From assembly GCA_038209965.1 (NCBI GenBank), contig JBBQXF010000016.1, positions 1 to 54,084 on the forward strand: a stretch of 54,084 bases of DNA. Reading direction: 5' to 3'. Source of the DNA: JALONO01 sp038209965. Its GTDB lineage: Bacteria; Bacteroidota; Bacteroidia; Cytophagales; Thermoflexibacteraceae. The position numbers and the translations under genes were made by a program. A model generated the notes under the pieces. It was not told the origin of the DNA. It made no database searches and saw only the letters and a list, made by a program, of their open reading frames with translations. Positions 44,901 to 53,620 of this stretch are shown piece by piece (the first letter of the stretch is position 1; each line of letters begins with the position of its first letter).

Positions 44901-45112
44901 GCTACCGCTTTCCCAAGACGTTGCTCGATAAAACTCCCTTCGGCCAAGCTGAAATTGGGGTCAATGGCCGGAACCTATGGCTTTCTACTCCCGTGCCGCA
45001 CATTGATCCCGAGACTTCCATCGGCACCAACAACGGCAACACCCAAGGGGTGGAGTTTAACGCGCTGCCCGGTTTGCGCACTTACGGCGTATTCTTGAAG
45101 TTTACTCTTTAA
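41939..45112 (+). CDS. SusC/RagA family TonB-linked outer-membrane protein (locus 1)
   Basis: This is a 1057-residue SusC-type transporter. The signal peptide covers residues 1-21 (ending GHAQ). A carboxypeptidase-regulatory-like domain follows (about 23-105; SSEDGSPLPGVSVVLKGT, VLSEVVVTALG). The SusC plug has the family marks IFIRGFTTF, PLFVVDGVPINN, DIETMTVLKGPAAAVLYGSR and ASGAILITTKKGK. A 22-strand-type barrel runs to the C terminus, LRTYGVFLKFTL. SusC proteins import oligosaccharides or peptides using TonB energy together with a SusD lid. The partner gene is 73 bases downstream, with a hairpin between. No degradative enzyme is encoded nearby, so the substrate is unknown. Confidence 0.95.
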   Translation: MKRLLLLSTIFMVLFAVAGHAQRMVTGKVTSSEDGSPLPGVSVVLKGTTSGTTSDVDGNYKISAPDNATLVFSYVGFLKQELAVGSQSVINVTMQADDKVLSEVVVTALGIEKDKKGLGVSLREVSNSELTIARTTNVVNALSGKIAGVRVAGNNGMVGSSSAIFIRGFTTFTGSNQPLFVVDGVPINNDGGSNASQTGVSNSNRGIDINQDDIETMTVLKGPAAAVLYGSRAASGAILITTKKGKMGKQKSTLSYTGSYNVNEVNRLPDYQNEFAQGTSLTGAGQRGPAVFQPNQDQLSWGPNIDGRLVPSAYSAADRALFGLPDQVPLTAYPDNVKNLFRQGQNIQNSLAFTGGNERANVYVSYNNLQDIGYLESNKLNRHSFRINANTQLTKKLTLGVNTNYVYSTSSRSQIGNQLSNPLFRGWFTPRNYNLQGDPWVRPDGSQVFYAAATDNPWWSLNNNLYNDRVSRLIGDVSLSYDVTDWLNINYKLGTDVFTDLRKTVDAIGARGQVNHAVGGVGAIGDRSITNQQVNSFFNIQMKKNITEDLKVSVLLGNEIFTRYRRDQGVVGNTLASRGFTNILNASNFVPFGGEEFQRLIGVYADVQLSYKDWAFVNLTGRNDWSSTFRTDNNSYFYPSANVSLILTEAIPVLKSDIVNQIKIKANYARVGRQAGIFSTDTYYFNANPGDGFGPNIQFPFLGQQGRTLGDAAGNALLGPEFTTQTEVGGEFRLLKNRLSFEATYFHTLSENIILNVPIAGASGFTSQVLNSGRMESSGIELSLDYTPIKTDNFSWNISANWTRLRNNVLELAPGVQNISLGPFTTAESRIEAGQPYGVIYANTLLRNDAGQLLTNNAGLPIIDTRGVQRVGDPNPNWTAGITNNLSYKGITLNFLIDIKSGGDLLSRNVGDLRRTGVVKETTEFARFNADGTPTTPYVIEGVRQSDGQPNTTAISAQQYWGNLFAFNVPGMFVFDASWVRLRELSISYRFPKTLLDKTPFGQAEIGVNGRNLWLSTPVPHIDPETSIGTNNGNTQGVEFNALPGLRTYGVFLKFTL

Positions 45113-45121
45113 TCAACTTTG

Positions 45122-45159
45122 CTGGCCATCGCCCTGCAAATCTGCTCGGCAATGGCCAG
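45122..45159 (+). promoter_or_regulatory. intercistronic hairpin between SusC and SusD (locus 1)
   Basis: CTGGCCATCGCC and GGCAATGGCCAG pair over 11 of 12 positions around a 14-base loop. No T tract follows, so it is more likely to adjust the SusC:SusD mRNA ratio than to terminate. Confidence 0.5.
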
Positions 45160-45185
45160 TTTCACCTTCCAATCCATTTCAAACG

Positions 45186-46751
45186 ATGAACACGATAAAT
45201 GCGATATATAAAAAAGCCCAACTGATCGGGATCCTGTCAGTTGCGCTGTTCTTTGGGTCTTGCAACAATTTTTTGGACGTGAACGTGGATCCAAACGTGA
45301 CAGTGGCGAACCCACCCAACCTGATCTTGCCCTCGATCATTTCCACGCTGGGTTTCACGATGGGCAGCGATCTTAACCGCTACACATTGCTCTGGTCCCA
45401 ACAGATTTCAGCGCAGGCCGGCCGCCAGACGGAGACCTATGATCTCTACGTGATCCAGCCCACCGAAGTGAACGGCGTATTCAGGACCAACCTGTACGCG
45501 GGGATTTTGGCCGACGCCGAACAGATCTTGGCTAAACCAGCCGACGTGAACCATCCCGCTTATTTTGGGATTTGCAAAGTGGTGAAAGCTTATGTTTACA
45601 TGACCGCTGCCGATATGTGGGGCGATGTGCCTTTTAGCGAAGCAATCAAGGGGGGCGAGGGTATTATCCAGCCCAAATTGGATCGCTCACAAGATGTATA
45701 TGCCGGAGCACTTCAATTGCTTGATCAGGGCATTGCTGACCTGAAACGTACCTCCGCGTTGCTGGCCCCCGGTGGCGATGATTACATCTACAATGGGAAT
45801 GCTGCCCGCTGGATCCGGGCTGCCAATGCGATCAAACTGCGCATTTACCTCCACTGGTCCACCTTGCCCAGTTTTGAGCGTCGGGCTGAGATGATCAGTT
45901 TTATCACCAGTACTCCGCCAACGGAAATGATGGGAGCCGCAGCCGATAACTTTCAGCACCGCTTTGACCTTATTGCCCGTCGGCAGAACCCGATCCATCA
46001 GTTCATTCTTGACCGCCAGGACGACATTACCACCAGTTCCACCTTGGTGGACTTGATGAACCGGAAGCTGGATCCCCGCCGCACGGTGTATTTCACCCCG
46101 GCTCCCTTCAGCATGGCCCTGTTGGCCGTTCCGCCCACCGGCAGCACTGGCTACATTGGCCTGCGCAATGGATCTGGCGGTGGTGGGATCAACAATGGTC
46201 TGTCGCGGATCCACACCCACGTGCGTGGCGCGTTGACGGGGGGCTCTACCCCTGGTCCGACGCTGGGCGTATTTGGCCTCACTTATGCGGGCAATGCCCC
46301 GGTGCGGATGTTGACTTTTGCCGAGTATAATTTTATCCGGGCCGAGTTGGCCTTGCGTTTCGGCGCACCGGGCGTGGCGCAAGATTTTTACCGGGCCGGG
46401 ATCCAAGCCTCAATGGTTGACGCAGGCATTGCTGGTCAATTGGCCACCGATTATTTGGCTGCCCAAGGAAACCTCACCGGCACTCCCGAGGAGCAACTCC
46501 GTCAGTTGATCGAGGAAAAATGGGTCGCCAATTATATGGTGGGGGTAGAGCCTTGGAACGACTGGCGCCGCACGGGCTTCCCCTTGCTCAACCTAGTTCC
46601 TTCATCGCTCAGCCCCGGCAACGGGGGCCGGGTTCCGCGGGCACTGCCTTATCCGCAGCAAGAAGTAAACTCGAACCCCAACATGACCCAACGCACCAGC
46701 TTGAGCGAAAAGCCTGTGTTTTGGGACGTGCGCACCACTGGTCAACAATAA
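45186..46751 (+). CDS. SusD/RagB family lipoprotein (SusD-like_2 type, locus 1)
   Basis: This is a 521-residue surface lipoprotein forming the lid of the preceding SusC transporter. The lipobox is LFFGSC, with the lipidated Cys near residue 26. The text after it, NNFLDVNVDPN, is the usual opening of SusD-like_2 proteins. TPR-like helices follow (TAADMWGDVPFSEAIKGG, NGNAARWIRAANAIKLRIYL). The C-terminal part contains EEKWVANYMVGVEPWNDWRR, with the conserved W-DWRR motif, and ends with KPVFWDV. The terminator at 46769-46806 closes this two-gene locus. Confidence 0.93.
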   Translation: MNTINAIYKKAQLIGILSVALFFGSCNNFLDVNVDPNVTVANPPNLILPSIISTLGFTMGSDLNRYTLLWSQQISAQAGRQTETYDLYVIQPTEVNGVFRTNLYAGILADAEQILAKPADVNHPAYFGICKVVKAYVYMTAADMWGDVPFSEAIKGGEGIIQPKLDRSQDVYAGALQLLDQGIADLKRTSALLAPGGDDYIYNGNAARWIRAANAIKLRIYLHWSTLPSFERRAEMISFITSTPPTEMMGAAADNFQHRFDLIARRQNPIHQFILDRQDDITTSSTLVDLMNRKLDPRRTVYFTPAPFSMALLAVPPTGSTGYIGLRNGSGGGGINNGLSRIHTHVRGALTGGSTPGPTLGVFGLTYAGNAPVRMLTFAEYNFIRAELALRFGAPGVAQDFYRAGIQASMVDAGIAGQLATDYLAAQGNLTGTPEEQLRQLIEEKWVANYMVGVEPWNDWRRTGFPLLNLVPSSLSPGNGGRVPRALPYPQQEVNSNPNMTQRTSLSEKPVFWDVRTTGQQ

Positions 46752-47073
46752 ATTAACCGACGCTTAACAAAAAAGGCTGGCCAAACATTTTGGTCAGTCT
46801 TTTTTTGCTTTTACCCTCAATTGATTGCCATTTATTCAAAAAAGGAGCTTTTTTTTGAAATTTCACCCTTGTTTTTAGTCGTTCAATTTAGTTTTGTTAA
46901 TATAGCACCTTGATTCAAATGTTACTAAAGCAATTATTAATGGATTGGCTTGATTGCTCGTGGGTATATTTAATCTGTGGGCGATCGGCCGTCAAGTTTT
47001 TCAAATCAATACCATCAACCAGTTAAAGTACCCGATTACTACAACAATTTATTTATTTTAACAACCTATTACG
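46752..47073. other. intergenic region between the two SusCD loci
   Basis: It contains the locus 1 terminator and a possible locus 2 promoter, TTG (46945-46947), 17 bases, TATATTTA (46965-46972), which differs from TAnnTTTG only at the last base. The leader would be about 95 bases. No gene is seen. Confidence 0.4.
46769..46806 (+). terminator. terminator of SusCD locus 1
   Basis: 11-base arms (GGCTGGCCAAA with TTTGGTCAGTC, two G-U pairs), a 3-base loop, then seven T residues. Confidence 0.85.
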
Positions 47074-50000
47074 ATGAAACGACTCTTACTTTTCGGAATA
47101 CTCAATGTATTATTGCTTCACTGCGCCCTAGCCCAAGAAAAGAACATTTCTGGTACGGTCACCTCCAGTGAAGACAAATCACCCCTGCCAGGGGTGAATG
47201 TGGTGGTCAAAGGAACCTCCACTGGCACCATTACCGATGCCGATGGTAAATTTAAACTTGGTGTGCCCAGCGGCAGCACCAAGCTGGTGCTCTCTTTCGT
47301 GGGGTTTGAACCCCTAGAAGTGGAGATTGGGGGCCGGGCGGTAATTGATGTGGCTTTAGTGCCCGACACCAAGGAATTGAGCGAAGTGGTGGTGACGGCC
47401 CAAGGCATTGTGCGCGAAAAGCGGGCCCTCGGCTATGCCGTATCCACTGTGAACAGTGCCTCCTTGGCCGACCGCGCCCAAGCCGATTTGGGCCGGGTGT
47501 TGCAGGGCAAAATTGCCGGGGTGAACATTATCCAAACCTCGGGCGTATCAGGTACGGGCACCAACATCAACATCCGGGGCTATTCGTCCATTACGGGCGG
47601 CGTTCAACCCCTGTTTGTCGTGGATGGAGTGCCGTTCAACTCCTCAACCAACTCGGGTGGCGGCTTTACCGGTGGTGGCCAATCGGCTTCCAGCCGCTTC
47701 TTGGATCTGGATCCCAACAGCATTGAGAGTGTCAACGTGCTGAAAGGGCTGGCTGCTTCGGTGCTGTATGGCGATCAGGGCCGCAACGGGGTAATTCTGG
47801 TGACCACCAAAAATGGCAGCCAGAAAAACCGCCCCGCCGAGGTGAACCTCACTCAGTCGGTGTTTACGAACCGGGCGGTACTGCCCGTTTACCAAGACAC
47901 CTATGCGGGCGGTTTTCAACAGAACCCCGGCTTTTTCTTCAGTAACTGGGGACCACGCTTTGCCGACATCACCACGCCCCAGCCCCACCCGTACAGTGTA
48001 TTGCAAGATGCCAGTTTGCGGGCGGCTTTCCCCGAGTTTCAGGGCCAGAACTATGATTTCCGGGCGTATCCCGACAATGTGAACGATTTCTTCCGGACCG
48101 GGGTGGTGAGCAATACTTCGCTCAACCTGTCGGGTGGGAACTCCGCGATGAGCTACAATGCCTCAGTGGGCTACAACCGCGAACAGGGCTATATTCCCAA
48201 CAACGGTCTACAGCGCCTCAATCTTGGCTTGGGTGTGCGCACACAGGTGAGCAAAAAACTGACCATCCAGTCGTCGTTCCAATTCACCAATACCGAAACC
48301 CAAAGCCCCCCCCTGAACGCTGGGCAGGGCAACAATACCTTGGGTGGCTTCCCATCGGTACTGGCCAACGTGATGTACACCCCCCGCAGCGTGGATTTGA
48401 CCGGACTGCCATTTGAAAGCCCAGTGGACAACCGCAGTGTCTATTTCCGCAGTGGCAATGACATCCCCAATCCCCGCTGGATTTTGAAGTATTATAAAAC
48501 GCCCACCTCGATCAGTCGTTTCTTTACTTCCAATTCGTTTGTGTATGACCTTACCGAAAACCTAAACGTTACTTATCGGGTGGGGTTGGATACCTACACC
48601 GAGAAACAGGAATTTCAGTTCAACAAAGGCGGAGTTGATTTTGTGAACGGATTCTACCGCACCCGCGACATCAAGAACACCATTTGGAACCACGATGTGA
48701 TAGTGGGGTACAACAAAGAGCTGAACTCCAACTGGACTTTGGCGGCCAAACTGGGGGCCAACATGCGCAACGACCGCTATGATGAGGTAGGCACCACCAG
48801 TGACCAACAATTGGCCTTTGGCTTGATGCGCCACAACAACTTCATTGCTACGACAGGCCAGAGTGTCACCGAAGAGCAAACCCGCGTGGGGGTGTATGGT
48901 GAAGTGACCGCCGATTATAAAAACTACCTATACCTGAACGTGGCAGGCCGAAATGACTGGACATCGACGGTAGAATTGGAAAGCCGCCGAATTTTCTATC
49001 CTTCGATAAGTGCATCATTTATCCCTACCTCGGCTTTCCCTGCCTTGGAGTCAGATTTTATGAGCTACTTGAAAATCCGGACGGGCATTGGCACTTCGGC
49101 TGGTTTCCCCAACCCCTACAGTACCCGCAGCATTTTGCAACAAAATGCCCGGGGCTTTCTGGACGGGGGTGGTGCCGTGACCCAAACCCACACGGTGGAC
49201 AATATCTTGGGCAATCCCAACTTGCGCCCCGAATTACAAACCGAATACGAATTTGGGATTGAAGGTAAATTCTTCAAAAATAAGATCGGGATAGATCTGA
49301 CCCTGTACCGCCGCGAAACCCGTGATTTGATCACCCGCACTCCGATTGATCCATCGACCGGCTACACCACTACTTTTGTCAACATCGGCCGCTTGCGCAA
49401 CAGCGGGATTGAACTGGCTGTAAATGCCACACCGGTCAAAAGTGGCAGATTTGAATGGGAGAGCACGCTAAACTTTAGCCGCAACATCCCAGTGGTGGTA
49501 GAATTGGGTGGCAGCCTCACCGAAGTGGTGGTAGCCGGCTTTACCAACTTGGGCAACTTTGCCGTTCCGGGCAGGCCTTTCAACATCATTAAAGGAACGG
49601 CTTTTTTGCGCGATGCCCAGGGCAACCGGATAGTGGGAGGTGATGGGCTCTACCTTGCCGACCCGCAGATCCGCGAGCTGGGCAACCCCAACCCGGCCTT
49701 CAACACCTCGTTCATCAACACCTTTACTTACCGGGGAGTGAGCTTTAACATCATGCTGGAGTACCGCCACGGCGGGGTGCTGTATTCCAGTACGGCCGGG
49801 GCATTGCTGGGCCGGGGCTTGAGCAAGGATACCGAGTTCGACCGGAACAGCAGTTTTATTTTCCCCGGGGTAAAACAAGACGGTGCGCCCAATGATATCC
49901 AAGTTACCGCTTCGGACACCCACTTTAACAGCTATTATTTCTTCGGTGATGAAGGCCGAATGTTTGATGGCTCCACGCTGCGCATCCGGGAAATCGGGCT

Positions 50001-50223
50001 GTCCTATTCGTTGCCCAAAAACATGGTGCAGAAAACCCCGTTCAAGGGCATCTCGCTTTCGTTCACGGGCAATAATGTCTGGTTCCGGGCGCTCAACATC
50101 CCCAAATACCTGCGCTTGGATACCGATAACCTCGGTTTGGGCGTGGGCAACGGTTTGGGCTTCGAGTTCCTCACTGGTCCGGCCTCGCGCCGTTGGGGTG
50201 GCACTTTGCGCTTTACTTTCTAA
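47074..50223 (+). CDS. SusC/RagA family TonB-linked outer-membrane protein (locus 2)
   Basis: This is a 1049-residue SusC-type transporter, clearly paralogous to the one at 41939 but diverged over the barrel. The signal peptide covers residues 1-20 (ending LAQ). A carboxypeptidase-regulatory-like domain follows (SSEDKSPLPGVNVVVKGTS, ELSEVVVTAQG). The plug shows INIRGYSSI, PLFVVDGVPFNS, SIESVNVLKGLAASVLYGDQ and RNGVILVTTKNG. A barrel ends RRWGGTLRFTF. The plug and regulatory domains are the parts most alike in the two copies, and the barrel loops differ in length, suggesting different substrates. SusD follows after 34 bases. Confidence 0.95.
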   Translation: MKRLLLFGILNVLLLHCALAQEKNISGTVTSSEDKSPLPGVNVVVKGTSTGTITDADGKFKLGVPSGSTKLVLSFVGFEPLEVEIGGRAVIDVALVPDTKELSEVVVTAQGIVREKRALGYAVSTVNSASLADRAQADLGRVLQGKIAGVNIIQTSGVSGTGTNINIRGYSSITGGVQPLFVVDGVPFNSSTNSGGGFTGGGQSASSRFLDLDPNSIESVNVLKGLAASVLYGDQGRNGVILVTTKNGSQKNRPAEVNLTQSVFTNRAVLPVYQDTYAGGFQQNPGFFFSNWGPRFADITTPQPHPYSVLQDASLRAAFPEFQGQNYDFRAYPDNVNDFFRTGVVSNTSLNLSGGNSAMSYNASVGYNREQGYIPNNGLQRLNLGLGVRTQVSKKLTIQSSFQFTNTETQSPPLNAGQGNNTLGGFPSVLANVMYTPRSVDLTGLPFESPVDNRSVYFRSGNDIPNPRWILKYYKTPTSISRFFTSNSFVYDLTENLNVTYRVGLDTYTEKQEFQFNKGGVDFVNGFYRTRDIKNTIWNHDVIVGYNKELNSNWTLAAKLGANMRNDRYDEVGTTSDQQLAFGLMRHNNFIATTGQSVTEEQTRVGVYGEVTADYKNYLYLNVAGRNDWTSTVELESRRIFYPSISASFIPTSAFPALESDFMSYLKIRTGIGTSAGFPNPYSTRSILQQNARGFLDGGGAVTQTHTVDNILGNPNLRPELQTEYEFGIEGKFFKNKIGIDLTLYRRETRDLITRTPIDPSTGYTTTFVNIGRLRNSGIELAVNATPVKSGRFEWESTLNFSRNIPVVVELGGSLTEVVVAGFTNLGNFAVPGRPFNIIKGTAFLRDAQGNRIVGGDGLYLADPQIRELGNPNPAFNTSFINTFTYRGVSFNIMLEYRHGGVLYSSTAGALLGRGLSKDTEFDRNSSFIFPGVKQDGAPNDIQVTASDTHFNSYYFFGDEGRMFDGSTLRIREIGLSYSLPKNMVQKTPFKGISLSFTGNNVWFRALNIPKYLRLDTDNLGLGVGNGLGFEFLTGPASRRWGGTLRFTF

Positions 50224-50257
50224 ACCAACCTTTCACTCATTTTAAAGTCTAAGAAAG

Positions 50258-51901
50258 ATGAAAAAATATATCAAAGTAATGGGCTTGGCTCTCAGCTTGG
50301 TGTTGCTAAACGCCTGTAAGTTGGATTTGCTCGACAACCCTAATGCAGTAACACTCAACAACGCCAGCCCCAACTTTTTGCTCAATCGGATCCAGTTGGA
50401 TTTTGCCGGGTTCTTTAACCAAGCTTCTGACCCCGGGATGCGCCTCACCCGCATGTTGAACCAAGGTTCGGCCGTATATGCCAATGCGTACACTCCGCAA
50501 GGACTTGATGGCTTGTGGACCAATAGCTACGCGGGGATTTTGAATGATGTCAAAACCCTCATCCCGTTGGCGGAGCAAGGCCAACTGTTTGTTCACGCGG
50601 GCATATCTCGGGTGATCCGGGCGTATGTGCTCATGACGTTGGTTGATTACTTTGGCAATGTCCCGTTTACCCAAGCGTTGGATCCAGCCAATTTCAACCC
50701 GGGCACTGATCCTGGAGCGACCATTTATACCGCTGCCCTAGCCGACTTGGATGCGGCTATTCTGAACTTTGGGGCCCGCTCGCTGGCTACTCCCGCCGAT
50801 TACTTTTATCGGGGCAACGCCGACAACTGGATCCGGGCTGCCAACAGCATCAAGCTCAAACTGCTGCTTACCCGCCGTTTAGCTGATCCGGGGGCTGCCG
50901 CCGCCATTAGTGCGGTGATTGCCAGCAACCGTTTGATCAGCATGGGCAACCAGAATTTTGCCTTCCGCTTTAGTTCCAACTTGGCCAACCCCGACAGCCG
51001 CCACCCGCGCTATGCGGGCCAGTACTCGCCCACGGGCGGGGGGGATTACCAGTCGAACTTTTACATGTGGCAGTTTAGCGAGGTTAAAGGTTTCCCTGAC
51101 CCTCGGTTGCGCTATTATTTCTACCGCCAAGTAAGCCGCAACACCACCGATGTGAACGAATTGCGTTGTATCACCAACCAAGCACCGGCTCATTACCCCC
51201 AAGGGATGGCATTTTGTATTCCACCCGGCACACCCGGTTACTGGGGGCGTGACCACTTGAGCAATGAAGGGATTCCCCCCGATGGCCTACGCCGTACCGC
51301 TTGGGGCTTGTACCCTGCCGGAGGCCGCTACGACAACAACTCTGGCCAGCCGGTAGCTTTGGTGACAGGTGCCCAGGGGGCGGGGCTGCACCCGATCATG
51401 ATGTCGTCGTTTGTAGATTTCATGCAGGCCGAAGCCGCGCTGGTGCTCCGTACCACCGGCGATCCCAAGGCATTGCTGGAGTCAGCAGTGCGCAAATCCA
51501 TGACCGATGTGCGGGCCTTTGCCCTTGGATCCTTGGAAGCGGGTAACATTGCCACTTTTGAGGCGGCCAACAGCATTAACTGGAATGCCGAGGTGGATCG
51601 GTATGTGGCCAGGATCAACATGCAGTATGATCAAGCCACCAGCAATGATGAACGCCTAAACGTGATTTGCCGAGAATATTGGCTCTCGCTGCACGGCAAT
51701 GGCATCGAGGCCCTCAACATGTACCGCCGCACCGGTAAGCCGAGCGGGATGCAACCCGCCTTGGAGAGGGTTCCTGGCAATTTTATCCGTTCGTTCTTCT
51801 ATCCGGCCACTTTTGTGAACCGCAATTCCAGCACGCCACAAAAAGCCAACATAGAATTGCCCGTGTTTTGGGATACCAACCCTGCCGGCTTTGTCAACTA
51901 G
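50258..51901 (+). CDS. SusD/RagB family lipoprotein (SusD-like_2 type, locus 2)
   Basis: This is a 547-residue surface lipoprotein partner of the SusC protein at 47074. The lipobox is VLLNAC (Cys near residue 19), followed by KLDLLDNPNAVT. Conserved family segments are SYAGILNDVKTL, LVDYFGNVPFTQALDP, RGNADNWIRAANSIKLKLLL, and REYWLSLHGNGIEALNMYRR near the C terminus, ending ELPVFWDTNP. The loops between helices are longer than in the locus 1 SusD. The next gene, a small lipoprotein, starts 71 bases later after a hairpin. Confidence 0.93.
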   Translation: MKKYIKVMGLALSLVLLNACKLDLLDNPNAVTLNNASPNFLLNRIQLDFAGFFNQASDPGMRLTRMLNQGSAVYANAYTPQGLDGLWTNSYAGILNDVKTLIPLAEQGQLFVHAGISRVIRAYVLMTLVDYFGNVPFTQALDPANFNPGTDPGATIYTAALADLDAAILNFGARSLATPADYFYRGNADNWIRAANSIKLKLLLTRRLADPGAAAAISAVIASNRLISMGNQNFAFRFSSNLANPDSRHPRYAGQYSPTGGGDYQSNFYMWQFSEVKGFPDPRLRYYFYRQVSRNTTDVNELRCITNQAPAHYPQGMAFCIPPGTPGYWGRDHLSNEGIPPDGLRRTAWGLYPAGGRYDNNSGQPVALVTGAQGAGLHPIMMSSFVDFMQAEAALVLRTTGDPKALLESAVRKSMTDVRAFALGSLEAGNIATFEAANSINWNAEVDRYVARINMQYDQATSNDERLNVICREYWLSLHGNGIEALNMYRRTGKPSGMQPALERVPGNFIRSFFYPATFVNRNSSTPQKANIELPVFWDTNPAGFVN

Positions 51902-51908
51902 TTTGTCA

Positions 51909-51940
51909 GCCCAAAGGTGTATACGATTACACCCTTGGGC
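51909..51940 (+). promoter_or_regulatory. intercistronic hairpin between SusD and the small lipoprotein (locus 2)
   Basis: 13-base arms (GCCCAAAGGTGTA with TACACCCTTGGGC, one mismatch) and a 6-base loop, without a T tract. This is the second such hairpin inside a Sus operon in this window. Confidence 0.5.
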
Positions 51941-51972
51941 ATTTACCAAAACTTTAATTAGCTAAATTCGCC

Positions 51973-52527
51973 ATGAAACCATTAAAAATAATTGCTTCCT
52001 ATTGTTTATTGGCCCTGATGACCTTGGGCTGCAAAACCGAAATGATCGAGCGCATCGACCTATTAGCGCTTGAGACTGGCGGTTATATGCGCAATATCAA
52101 CCCGTGGCCACAAAATGCCCTCCGGTTCACCACCAGTGGCGAGATCCGCATTACGCTCGAGGCAGTGGATGCCGAACAAGGCCGGTTGTTTTCATCTTAC
52201 GATCTAACGGCCCGTTTTATCGACCGTACCCCAGCCAATGGCGGCAGCAATGTGGCCAACCGGACGTTCCTCAGCCTGCCAGCTTCGGCTTTTACACCTG
52301 ATGCCGCCACTCAGTTGCCCCGCACCATCATGACTCTGCGGGCTGCCGACCTGATTCGCACGCTGGGGCTGAGCGCGGCCAATGTGCTGCCCGGCGACCA
52401 GTTTGAAATCGATGCGGTGCTCCGCCAAAGCAACGGCCGGTCATTTTCGTTGACCAATTCTGGGAGCAACATCACCGGCGGGGCGTTCTATCGTTCGCCG
52501 TTTTTCTACCGGATCACGGTGCAATAA
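51973..52527 (+). CDS. lipoprotein accompanying SusCD locus 2
   Basis: This is a 184-residue lipoprotein with lipobox LMTLGC (Cys near residue 19). The mature part begins with ALETGGYMRNIN and continues in beta strands (LRFTTSGEIRITLEAVDAEQ, LFSSYDLTARFID, SLPASAFTPDAATQLPRTIM). It ends FYRSPFFYRITVQ. The order resembles small lipoproteins that follow SusD-like_2 genes in Cytophagales and takes the position of SusE/SusF in the starch system, so a surface ligand-binding role is a reasonable inference. Strong terminator directly downstream; locus 1 has no such gene. Confidence 0.7.
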   Translation: MKPLKIIASYCLLALMTLGCKTEMIERIDLLALETGGYMRNINPWPQNALRFTTSGEIRITLEAVDAEQGRLFSSYDLTARFIDRTPANGGSNVANRTFLSLPASAFTPDAATQLPRTIMTLRAADLIRTLGLSAANVLPGDQFEIDAVLRQSNGRSFSLTNSGSNITGGAFYRSPFFYRITVQ

Positions 52528-52558
52528 CGCCCCGATGGATTTGTGACCAAAAATAAAG

Positions 52559-52594
52559 GGTTGCCAACTTTGTGAAAGTTGGCAACCTTTTTTT
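52559..52594. terminator. terminator of SusCD locus 2
   Basis: A perfect 13-base-pair stem (GGTTGCCAACTTT and complement) with a 3-base loop and seven T residues after it. It is A-rich before the stem, so it may also serve the convergent TonB-family gene. Confidence 0.9.
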
Positions 52595-52726
52595 AGGAGC
52601 GGGCGATATTGGTTTTGAAGGTCTAATGGATGGTGGATGTCCGCTCTTGGCCTTTTACCACTTTTTATGGGGGCCAATCCAAACCGAGGCAGTCATTTTT
52701 TGGTCTGGCTTTTCAAATTGCTGAGA

Positions 52727-53338
52727 CTAATTTAAGCGGAACACAATGGGCATGCTTACCTTTTGCAGCACGGGCGTACCTTTGTTTTTGGCAGGTTTCC
52801 ATGAGCTGCCCGCTCTGATCACGCGGATGGCTTCTTCATCGCACCCAAACCCGATGCCTTTTTGCACTTTGACCTTGGCAAGGGAGCCGTCCTTTTTGAC
52901 CACAAACTCGAGCCAAACCTTGCCTTCCGCTTTCTGGTGGCGGGCTTCTTCGGGGTATTTTAAGTTCAGCTTGATGTATTTGTAAAAGGTTTCATAGCCG
53001 CCTTCTGGCTCGGCCGGTTCATCGGCAATGACGACCACCTCTTCCCCCGGGGCTTGAGGCTTGGGCTTTTTGACCACTTTTTCCTTCTTGGGTGGTTCAA
53101 CCTTGGGCAGGGCCACCTTGACTACTGGCTGCGGAACTGCTTTTTTTAATGCGGTCAACGTATCGACCAGTTGGGGTGCGGGAGTGGCTACCCCGGCCAC
53201 TAGCGGCGGGGGTGTTTGAAAATAGCTAATGGCAACATAAGCGATTCCTGCCACGACCAACCCGGCCAGCAGCCAGATCAATGGTTGCTTGCGGTTTTTG
53301 TTCGCTGTATTGCTGGGAGATGAATCTTGCTTGGACAT
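52727..53338 (-). CDS. TonB-family energy transducer
   Basis: This is a 203-residue TonB-like protein. It has a short cytoplasmic N terminus, one transmembrane helix (about residues 20-38), then a Pro/Lys-rich periplasmic stretch (PKVEPPKKEKVVKKPKPQAP). The C-terminal TonB domain covers about 118-203 (NLKYPEEARHQKAEGKVWLE, FVVKKDGSLAKVKVQKGIGF, IRVIRAGSSWKPAKNKGTPV, SMPIVFRLN). It would pass proton-motive force to outer-membrane receptors such as the SusC proteins and the receptor encoded at 9625. The ExbB/ExbD partner genes are not in the window. Confidence 0.92.
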   Translation of the reverse strand: MSKQDSSPSNTANKNRKQPLIWLLAGLVVAGIAYVAISYFQTPPPLVAGVATPAPQLVDTLTALKKAVPQPVVKVALPKVEPPKKEKVVKKPKPQAPGEEVVVIADEPAEPEGGYETFYKYIKLNLKYPEEARHQKAEGKVWLEFVVKKDGSLAKVKVQKGIGFGCDEEAIRVIRAGSSWKPAKNKGTPVLQKVSMPIVFRLN

Positions 53339-53576
53339 TTTTTTGTTTTTTTAAACTCGGGAAATGTAATACCAGTAAGAGATGTGCGTTGTTGAGAAGT
53401 CTCGGCAAAACCGACTGCCCAACCTGCTTTGGCTATAAACAGGGACAGACAGTGCCAAGTCAGAGATAGTTGGCAATAAGGGGGGAACCGGCCAAGCCAA
53501 TTGGCTCGATCGGCTTGGGTCCAACGTGGTTAAATTCGCAATTTCAATGCCAAATCCCAGTTAGTTAAATAAAGCG

Positions 53577-53584
53577 TACATTTG
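53577..53584 (+). promoter_or_regulatory. candidate -7 element of rsgA
   Basis: TACATTTG, an exact TAnnTTTG match, 37 bases before the rsgA ATG. No convincing -33 element is seen. Confidence 0.4.
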
Positions 53585-53620
53585 TTAAAATTTGGTAGTA
53601 AGTTCACAGATTTGGTAAGC

